Below are positions 1 through 5,416 of a stretch of DNA of 10,299 nucleotides, piece after piece. The notes beneath the pieces were generated by a model that saw only the letters and a list, made by a program, of their open reading frames with translations, did no database searches and was not told the DNA's origin. Every line of letters starts with the position of its first letter. Within the stretch, counting starts at the first letter, position 1. The stretch is from Clostridia bacterium (GTDB lineage: Bacteria; Bacillota_A; Clostridia; Oscillospirales; CAG-272), in contig JAFXHW010000125.1 of NCBI GenBank assembly GCA_017533545.1, positions 1-10,299 on the forward strand, in the 5' to 3' direction. A program made the translations under genes and the position numbers.

Positions 1-2033
1 ATAATAACAGCTACGAAGGCGTAAATTTGAAATATTTTCGCGAAAACACACCGCTTGGTACGGCAGGAAGCGTGCGCAATACTTTGCCGTTTTTAATGCA
101 GGACGTCACCGACGACAGCTTTATTGTGATCAGCGGCGATGCCGTATGTGAAATTGATCTTGGCCGTGCGATAAGCTATCATCGCCGAAAGGAATCCCAC
201 GTGACCATTGTTCTCAGCCGAACACGCGATACGGGCGAGTACGGAGTGGTCGAATGCGACGACAACGGAATGATAAAGAGGTTTATTGAAAAACCTTCTC
301 CCGCGCAGTCATTTTCAGACACAGTGAACACGGGGATTTATATTATAAAACGCGCTGTTATGGAGGAGCTCGAAGAGGGAAGAAACTACGACTTCGGACG
401 CGATGTTTTCCCCGACCTGCTTTCACGAAAAAAACGTCTTTACGGTATATGTGACGACGCATACTGGTGCGATATCGGCAGTGCGGGCGCATACTATGAT
501 TGTAATATCCGCCTTGCGCTCGGCGCATCCGCCACCGATTCACACGGCAACGTCGTAAACGGAGTCTGCGTGATATCGAGCAGTGCCGATATACGCGAAT
601 GCGTGATCGGCGACGGTGTTGTAATAGAGGGTGAATGCTCGGCATACAGAGCGATAATTTGTGACGGTGTACGTCTTTGCAAAGGCAGCTCGGTCGGCGA
701 AGGATGCGTTATTGGGCATAACTGTAAGATAGAAAGCAAGGCGAATATCGAAAGCGGTGCCAAGATCATGGAAAATATTGAGATAGGAAAGGGTGCAATA
801 GTTATGGGCAGTGTGATTTTCGGTGACGTGAGCGCCAACATTTTTAAAAACGGCGGTATATCGGTAAAAGAAGAATTACTTTCGGGTGAGTACGCTTTGC
901 GGCTAGGATGCGCGGTTGCGGCTGCATATAAAGAGGGCAAGATAGGGCTCATATACGCTGATGATGTTCGTGAAAAGCTGATATGCGATACGCTTTCCTG
1001 CGGTATTAGATGCATGGGGGCGAGCGCATACGAGATAAAAACCGAAAACGGAGGGTTTAAATCGTTGGCGGCATTTTCTGCGCGTAATTACGGCTTTGAC
1101 GCCCTGCTTTTCGTAGAGATCGTAGGAGACTGTGCCGAGATAAATGTTTATGATAAAAACGGACTTTACCCGACGAGAACATTTGAGCGTTCTCTGTCGT
1201 CATATCTTGCAATAGGCGGTAAGGAAGAGAAAAACGGTCATCAGAAAATACGCGATAATACCGAAGAAGATTACGTCAAATCAGTATTGGATTACGTTGA
1301 TAACAGCGATGATCTCAGCGGCGTTCAAGTAAAAGTGAGCGGTGAAAAGAAGGTCAAAACCGTGCTTTTAAAGGTGCTTTCCGAGATGGGCGTTACTGTT
1401 TTTGACGAGTCGAGCGACGAGAGGGCAGATGCAAAAATCAAAATCGACAGAGACGGCAGGGGAATAGCTCTGTATGGTGCTGACGGAACGATGATAGCTG
1501 ACTTTTACCACATCGTTGCCGCAATTATCAAAAATAATGCATCAAAGATCAAAAAGCTGGCCTTGGCAAACGAGATGCCGGAAACCATTGCCGAAATGGC
1601 TGAAAAATGCGGTATAGAGGTATATCGATATTCTGGTTGTCCATGTGATGAAAAAGAATCGCAAATTCGTTCTGTTGCCGCCGAGCATCCATTCATAACC
1701 GACGGAATTTACGCTTCTGCAATGCTTTGCCTATTGATGAAGCAGGGAACTGAAAGGGTATTTGAGGGAATGGATCGGTTTGAAACCGTGTCATATGACA
1801 TTGATGCGGAATATATCCCGCTTTTGGAGCTCGGAAAGAGCTCGATCGAGGGAGTGTTCAACGAATACCAAACCGGTAGTGTAAAGATTGTACCGCGCAA
1901 CGGCGGATATAAAATTTATGCCGAATCAAAAAGTGCCATAGAGGCGCAAAGATTGGCCTCTATGGCTGTTGAAGAGATAAAGTCGAAGCAAAAGGAAAAG
2001 GATTCAAGCCTTGAGCTTCTCGGCAAGTTTTAA
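1..2033 (+). CDS. Sugar-phosphate nucleotidyltransferase (mannose-1-phosphate guanylyltransferase-like) fused to a degenerate phosphohexomutase domain, 5' partial
   Basis: The reading frame is open to the left edge, so the gene starts upstream. A TTG at 27 is internal, because family-like residues precede it, and the GxGTRL nucleotide-binding signature must lie outside. Visible nucleotidyltransferase motifs are ENTPLGTAGS (about 42), the metal-binding SGD (about 132), FIEKP (about 282), NTGIYI (about 327) and YWCDIG (about 462). Hexapeptide repeats of a left-handed beta-helix follow (about 585-830). From about 830 to the end there is a phosphoglucomutase/phosphomannomutase fold, recognisable from GEYALRLG, INVYDKNG and the closing YAESKSAIEAQ. 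The family makes NDP-sugars (GDP-mannose or a similar product) from sugar-1-phosphate for cell-surface glycans; the actual nucleotide and sugar are not determined here. The mutase domain lacks the phosphoserine, metal, sugar and phosphate loops, so it is probably not catalytic. About 676 residues are present. The 3' end overlaps cca on the other strand. Confidence 0.88.
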   Translation, partial: NNSYEGVNLKYFRENTPLGTAGSVRNTLPFLMQDVTDDSFIVISGDAVCEIDLGRAISYHRRKESHVTIVLSRTRDTGEYGVVECDDNGMIKRFIEKPSPAQSFSDTVNTGIYIIKRAVMEELEEGRNYDFGRDVFPDLLSRKKRLYGICDDAYWCDIGSAGAYYDCNIRLALGASATDSHGNVVNGVCVISSSADIRECVIGDGVVIEGECSAYRAIICDGVRLCKGSSVGEGCVIGHNCKIESKANIESGAKIMENIEIGKGAIVMGSVIFGDVSANIFKNGGISVKEELLSGEYALRLGCAVAAAYKEGKIGLIYADDVREKLICDTLSCGIRCMGASAYEIKTENGGFKSLAAFSARNYGFDALLFVEIVGDCAEINVYDKNGLYPTRTFERSLSSYLAIGGKEEKNGHQKIRDNTEEDYVKSVLDYVDNSDDLSGVQVKVSGEKKVKTVLLKVLSEMGVTVFDESSDERADAKIKIDRDGRGIALYGADGTMIADFYHIVAAIIKNNASKIKKLALANEMPETIAEMAEKCGIEVYRYSGCPCDEKESQIRSVAAEHPFITDGIYASAMLCLLMKQGTERVFEGMDRFETVSYDIDAEYIPLLELGKSSIEGVFNEYQTGSVKIVPRNGGYKIYAESKSAIEAQRLASMAVEEIKSKQKEKDSSLELLGKF
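1926..1966 (-). terminator. Intrinsic terminator of cca, embedded in the convergent nucleotidyltransferase gene
   Basis: A perfect 11-bp inverted repeat, GCCATAGAGGC (1935-1945) and GCCTCTATGGC (1956-1966), encloses a 10-base loop. Read on the minus strand the stem is followed by ACTTTTTGATT (TTTTT at 1928-1932), which gives a hairpin plus U-run 38 nt past the cca stop codon. On the plus strand there is no T-run after the stem, so it looks specific for leftward transcripts. It lies inside the coding sequence of the opposing gene. Confidence 0.62.
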
Positions 2034-3215
2034 AAGTGAATTGCGATCATTTTTGATCTTTCCCGAACAGATCATATCGAGTAAATGTCTTTGCACGCGG
2101 CCGATGTCCTTTCCCTCGCTGTATCCAAGCTGAATAAGATCGGTGCCTTTTACCGCGAGATCGGACGGTGAGGGGCACCGTCCTTCTTTTGACAGACGTT
2201 CATATTTAATCTCGCATTCGATCACCGAATCAATATCAGAACTCTCTGCCTGCAAAAGTGCTTTTTTGCCTTGCAAAAGGCGAACAAATCTGCCATGCCC
2301 GAGCTCTGATGCAGTTTTGCATATACAGTAATCGCTCATAGGTATATTTGTCTTTAAATACATCGCGAGAACGGCAATCTCTTCGGCGCTTTTTTTATCA
2401 AATCTTAATTGTTTAAGTGTGACCGATACATCGAAACTGCTTTCGCAAAGCAGTATGGCAAGCCGAAGATTCAGGTCTAAGGGAGCAAGGTCAACGGCTT
2501 TCAGCACTCTTTCACTCGGCGAAAACGGAAGAATCGCGGCAAGGACTTCACCGAAGGCAGCAAGCATTTTCCCTCCGCACTTACCCGAAACAATTCCGCA
2601 AAGTTCAACCGATATGCGTTCGGATGAAACATTTTTCAAGAGATGGGCCATTTTACGAATGGCCTCGGCGGTGTCGCTTTCAATATCAAAACCGTAGCGT
2701 GATGCAAAGCGCAGCGCCCGCATGATACGAAGCGCATCTTCAAAAAAACGCTTTTCTGCGTCTCCCACGCAACGGATTATGCCTTCATTAAGATCGGAAA
2801 GTCCGCCGTAGAGATCTATCAATCCGTCGTGCTCGCTGTAAGCCATTGCATTGACGGTAAAGTCGCGTCTTGCAAGATCGTCGGTCAGAGCACTCACAAA
2901 CTCAACACGGTCCGGATGTCGGTTGTCAGTATATTTTCCGTCGCGTCGGAATGTGGTTATTTCAAGCGGATCTCCGTCTATAATCACGGTAACGGTGCCG
3001 TGCTCGATACCCGTGTTTATTGTCTTGTAAGATTTAAAAATTTCGGTGATCTCACTTGGACGTGCAGAGGTGCATATATCCCAATCGTTAGGCGCGATGT
3101 CCAAAACCGAATCGCGCACACAGCCGCCTACGGCATAAGCGCTGTATCCGGCCTTTTCGAGAAGATGTATGGCATGCGTCGCGTAAGCCGGCACATTGAT
3201 TTTTATGTTGTTCAA
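2004..3215 (-). CDS. cca: CCA-adding enzyme (tRNA nucleotidyltransferase, class II)
   Basis: This enzyme adds or repairs the 3' CCA end of tRNAs in the cytoplasm from CTP and ATP without a template. The 403-residue protein shows the class II order: GGCVRD (30-35) with the catalytic acidic pair D44 and D46 in NDWDICTSA, RRDFTVNAM (116-124), and the nucleobase-recognising EDALR (159-163) followed by RALRFA. A helical C-terminal body and tail follow, with no obvious HD phosphohydrolase domain; the length is normal for the Gram-positive form. I chose the TTG at 3215 as start because GAGGAGGTG sits 8 bases ahead of it. The open frame extends to an ATG at 3473, but that would run through the promoter and into the divergent HAD gene. 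A consensus promoter lies at 3240-3268. The last 30 bases overlap the convergent nucleotidyltransferase gene. Confidence 0.95.
   Translation of the reverse strand: MNNIKINVPAYATHAIHLLEKAGYSAYAVGGCVRDSVLDIAPNDWDICTSARPSEITEIFKSYKTINTGIEHGTVTVIIDGDPLEITTFRRDGKYTDNRHPDRVEFVSALTDDLARRDFTVNAMAYSEHDGLIDLYGGLSDLNEGIIRCVGDAEKRFFEDALRIMRALRFASRYGFDIESDTAEAIRKMAHLLKNVSSERISVELCGIVSGKCGGKMLAAFGEVLAAILPFSPSERVLKAVDLAPLDLNLRLAILLCESSFDVSVTLKQLRFDKKSAEEIAVLAMYLKTNIPMSDYCICKTASELGHGRFVRLLQGKKALLQAESSDIDSVIECEIKYERLSKEGRCPSPSDLAVKGTDLIQLGYSEGKDIGRVQRHLLDMICSGKIKNDRNSLLKLAEKLKA
2163..2190 (+). terminator. Probable terminator of the nucleotidyltransferase gene, embedded in cca
   Basis: A perfect 8-bp GC-rich inverted repeat, GGACGGTG (2163-2170) and CACCGTCC (2176-2183), has a 5-base loop and is followed by TTCTTTT (2184-2190). 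It lies 130 nt beyond the stop codon of the rightward gene, inside the antisense cca coding region. The interrupted T-run makes it weaker than the other terminators here. Confidence 0.42.
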
Positions 3216-3221
3216 CCGATA

Positions 3222-3230
3222 CACCTCCTC
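3222..3230 (-). promoter_or_regulatory. Ribosome binding site that fixes the TTG start of cca
   Basis: On the minus strand GAGGAGGTG, nearly a full anti-16S match, ends its AGGAGG core 8 bases before the TTG at 3215. This supports a TTG start over the far-upstream ATG at 3473. Confidence 0.85.
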
Positions 3231-3239
3231 TTTTTGAGC

Positions 3240-3268
3240 ATTATACCATACACTAAATAGCCTGTCAA
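3240..3268 (-). promoter_or_regulatory. Consensus sigma-A promoter of cca
   Basis: On the minus strand TTGACA (3263-3268), a 17-bp spacer and TATAAT (3240-3245) match the housekeeping consensus exactly. A TGG just before the -10 adds an extended -10 TGn element. Transcription would begin near 3233, only a few bases ahead of the Shine-Dalgarno site, so the leader is very short. Confidence 0.88.
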
Positions 3269-3281
3269 GAAAAGGGCCGAC

Positions 3282-3310
3282 TTGACAGAGCGGAAAATGA
3301 ATGGTATGAT
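3282..3310 (+). promoter_or_regulatory. Sigma-A promoter of the HAD phosphatase gene
   Basis: TTGACA (3282-3287), a 17-bp spacer and TATGAT (3305-3310) form a near-consensus promoter that fires away from cca. The predicted start near 3317 leaves a leader of about 25 nt before the ATG at 3342. The two -35 boxes face each other across 13 bp within an 8-bp inverted repeat, CTGTCAAG and CTTGACAG. Confidence 0.82.
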
Positions 3311-3341
3311 TGATATGTAAACTATTCAAACGGGAATTATC

Positions 3342-3977
3342 ATGAAATATACACACATTATATGGGATTTTAACGGCACTCTGCTCAACGACGTGAAAAC
3401 GGGTATCGACAGTGTAAACGTCATGCTCGAAAAGCGCGGGCTGAAAACGATCGACTCTCTCGAATATTATCATTCAGTTTTTTCTTTTCCGATAATCGAT
3501 TACTACCGCAGGCTCGGATTTGATATCGACGGAGAAGGGTACGACCCGCTTGCAAACGAATGGGTAGAGCTTTATCTTGAAAATGTAAAAAAAGCACCTC
3601 TTTATCACGGAGTCAAAGAGCTTCTTTTGAGAATCAAGAAATCAAATATAAAACAGATCCTTCTTTCGGCTACCGAGATCAATATGCTTAAAGGGCAGAT
3701 AAGATCGCTTGGTATAGACGAATATTTCGACGAGGTGATAGGACTTAGCGACATATACGCCTATTCGAAAACCGCCGCCGCGATAGATTGGATAAAAAAT
3801 AACAGTGTCAAGCGGGCGCTTATGATTGGTGACACTCCCCACGATCTCGATACAGCAAAAGCAATGGGCGTCGATTTTGCCGCAGTGCTCGGAGGGCACT
3901 CATCGCGTGATGCATTTGACGACAGCGTCAATGTTTACAATAATCTTGGCGAGATAGAAAAGCTGATATTTGAATAA
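3342..3977 (+). CDS. HAD-superfamily hydrolase (phosphoglycolate-phosphatase-like), with DFNGT motif
   Basis: A cytoplasmic HAD phosphatase of subfamily I of 211 residues, a normal length for PGP/Gph-type enzymes. Motif I is IIWDFNGTLL with nucleophile D9. Motif II is the serine in ILLSAT (S109), motif III is K143 in YSKTAA, and motif IV is MIGDTPHDLD with acidic residues D164 and D168. A helical cap fills about residues 17-85. The second motif I position is Asn (N11) rather than the usual general-acid Asp, so a classical phosphomonoesterase mechanism is not certain. The substrate cannot be read from the sequence; phosphoglycolate, a sugar phosphate or a nucleotide are all possible. It starts at an ATG with only a weak purine-rich site (CGGGAA) upstream. 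It has its own promoter and appears monocistronic, ending at a hairpin terminator. Confidence 0.88.
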   Translation: MKYTHIIWDFNGTLLNDVKTGIDSVNVMLEKRGLKTIDSLEYYHSVFSFPIIDYYRRLGFDIDGEGYDPLANEWVELYLENVKKAPLYHGVKELLLRIKKSNIKQILLSATEINMLKGQIRSLGIDEYFDEVIGLSDIYAYSKTAAAIDWIKNNSVKRALMIGDTPHDLDTAKAMGVDFAAVLGGHSSRDAFDDSVNVYNNLGEIEKLIFE

Positions 3978-3981
3978 AAAT

Positions 3982-4013
3982 AAAAAATCGGATGCGTGGC
4001 ATCCGATTTTTTT
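3982..4013. terminator. Bidirectional intrinsic terminator between the HAD gene and the aminotransferase gene
   Basis: A perfect 14-bp inverted repeat (3982-3995 and 3999-4012) has a GTG loop. It consists of a GC-containing core, TCGGATGC, flanked by A6 on the left and T7 on the right. Either strand therefore gives a hairpin followed by a U-run. It lies 4 bases after the HAD stop and abuts the aminotransferase stop codon (4015-4017). Confidence 0.93.
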
Positions 4014-4014
4014 G

Positions 4015-5208
4015 TTATATTGATTCGCGTAAAATCTTGCCGAGTATTTCAATTCCGCGTACTATCTGCTCGTCGGACGGGGTGGAGTAGTTCAGTCTGA
4101 AGGAATTTGAAGGAGCGGCAACGTCGCAGTTAAACGCAGTTCCGGGAACAACGGCAACCTTGTTGTTCAGCGCTTCCTGAACTATTTCAGGCATGGTCTT
4201 TTTTGCATTGTCGGGCAGGGTCACCCAAAGGAAAAGTCCGCCCTCGGGACGAGTGTATTTTACCTCTTTGGGGAAGTGCTTGTCCATTGCGTCAAGCATA
4301 AGATTGCACTTTTTGCGATAGAGAGCGCAGATGGAATCGATATGTCCGTTGGCATCGTACTGAGTCAGGAAACGGTGGCAGACCATCTGGAAAAAGATGT
4401 TTGTATGCACGTCTTCAACCTGCTTTGCAACGACCATCTTCTGAATGATAGTGTTGGGAGCGCAGACAAATCCGACACGCATACCTGCCGAAAGGATCTT
4501 CGAGAAAGTGGATGCGTAGATTACTATTCCGTCCTCGTCCATGCTCTTTATGGTGGGAATGTCCTCGCCGGCAAAGCGGAGCTCGCCGTAAGGATTGTCC
4601 TCAAGTATCATTACGTTGTATTGCTTTGCGAGAGCGTAAACAGCCTTGCGCTTCTCAAGCGATGTTGTAATTCCTGCGGGGTTGTGGAAGGTGGGGATAA
4701 CGTATAAAAGCTTGGCTTTCGGATTGTTTTTCAGTGCCTGTTCAAGCTTTTCGATGGAAATACCGTCATCCTCAAGCTCAACACCGACTATCTTTGCACC
4801 GAGCGATCTGAACGAGTTGAGTGCACCGATAAACGAAGGGTTTTCAGCGATAACGACGTCGCCCTCGGAGCACATTACCTTGCAGGCAAGCTCAAGCGCC
4901 TGCTGACCGCCGGAGGTGATGATGGTGCTGTCAAAGTCGCGGCCGATATCGAATTTTTCCTTCATTCGAGCGGCAACTGCCTCGCGCAATGCGGGATATC
5001 CTTCTGTAATAGAGTACTGAAGGGCTGTTATCGGCTCGTTTTCCATTATTTCGGCCGAAAACTTTTTAATTGCCTCAACGGGGAAGGATTCGGGTGCGGG
5101 ATTTCCTGCCGCAAAAGCGATGATCGACGGATCGGCAAGACTTTTGAATATCTCGCGGATTGCCGACGGCTTCATATTTACCATTTTATCTGAAATTCTG
5201 TAATCCAT
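4015..5208 (-). CDS. PLP-dependent aminotransferase, class I/II (2-aminoadipate / aromatic aminotransferase-like)
   Basis: A fold-type I aminotransferase of 397 residues that transfers amino groups between an amino acid and a 2-oxo acid using pyridoxal phosphate. Visible sites are SGGQQALEL for cofactor phosphate contact (99-107), HNPAG with N176, EDNPYGELRF with D204 and Y207, STFSKILSAGMRVGF with the Schiff-base lysine K237 and R244, and the substrate-carboxylate arginine R371 in NSFRLNYS. The set AGNPAPESFP plus LQYSITEGYPALREAVA resembles the LysN/AraT-like group and the catalytic half of MocR regulators, but there is no N-terminal winged helix, so it is a free enzyme. The substrate is not determined. 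The ATG at 5208 follows AGGAAG by a slightly long spacing, and a promoter lies at 5246-5274. It is transcribed alone, and its 3' end uses the shared hairpin. Confidence 0.92.
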   Translation of the reverse strand: MDYRISDKMVNMKPSAIREIFKSLADPSIIAFAAGNPAPESFPVEAIKKFSAEIMENEPITALQYSITEGYPALREAVAARMKEKFDIGRDFDSTIITSGGQQALELACKVMCSEGDVVIAENPSFIGALNSFRSLGAKIVGVELEDDGISIEKLEQALKNNPKAKLLYVIPTFHNPAGITTSLEKRKAVYALAKQYNVMILEDNPYGELRFAGEDIPTIKSMDEDGIVIYASTFSKILSAGMRVGFVCAPNTIIQKMVVAKQVEDVHTNIFFQMVCHRFLTQYDANGHIDSICALYRKKCNLMLDAMDKHFPKEVKYTRPEGGLFLWVTLPDNAKKTMPEIVQEALNNKVAVVPGTAFNCDVAAPSNSFRLNYSTPSDEQIVRGIEILGKILRESI

Positions 5209-5245
5209 AGCTGTACACTTCCTGAAAATTTATTGATTTTCCGAT

Positions 5246-5274
5246 ATTATACCACAGTTTGCTTTTATGTGCAA
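5246..5274 (-). promoter_or_regulatory. Sigma-A promoter of the aminotransferase gene
   Basis: On the minus strand, TTGCAC (5269-5274, a weak -35), a 17-bp spacer and TATAAT (5246-5251) preceded by TGG (extended -10). The strong extended -10 makes up for the poor -35. The leader to the ATG at 5208 is about 30 nt. Confidence 0.75.
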
Positions 5275-5324
5275 GTGTATGCCGAAAAAAAGTATGCAAA
5301 AATAATTATCGTCCTTCTTTTGGG

Positions 5325-5353
5325 TTGACTTTTTGATAATGTTGTTGTATCAT
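5325..5353 (+). promoter_or_regulatory. Sigma-A promoter of the GH92 mannosidase gene
   Basis: TTGACT (5325-5330), a 17-bp spacer and TATCAT (5348-5353). The leader is about 55 nt and ends with AAAGGA (5402-5407), 9 bases before the ATG at 5417. The roughly 50 bp between this promoter and the divergent aminotransferase promoter is AT-rich and could hold an operator, but I see no clear palindrome. Confidence 0.65.
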
Positions 5354-5416
5354 AATTTTTACAGACGTTATTGGTCTTTAATTTGAAAAAAGTAAGTAAT
5401 TAAAGGAATACTGATT

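Noticed and set aside
27..29. TTG at 27 as the true start of the nucleotidyltransferase
   Set aside because: The frame is open upstream to the window edge, no ribosome site precedes it, and the essential GxGTRL region of the family must lie further 5'.
2053..2066. Small hairpin GATCA-TTTT-TGATC just after the overlap, as the plus-strand terminator
   Set aside because: The 5-bp AT-rich stem is too weak, with only a short T-run after it. The GC-rich hairpin at 2163-2190 is a better candidate.
2829..3260. A 143-codon plus-strand frame opposite the 5' part of cca
   Set aside because: It lies wholly antisense to conserved cca motifs, shows no domain, and has no promoter or ribosome site of its own.
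3216..3473. N-terminal extension of cca to an ATG at 3473
   Set aside because: It would cross the consensus cca promoter and overlap the HAD gene by 132 bp, and the added residues match nothing in the family. The TTG at 3215 has a near-perfect Shine-Dalgarno site.
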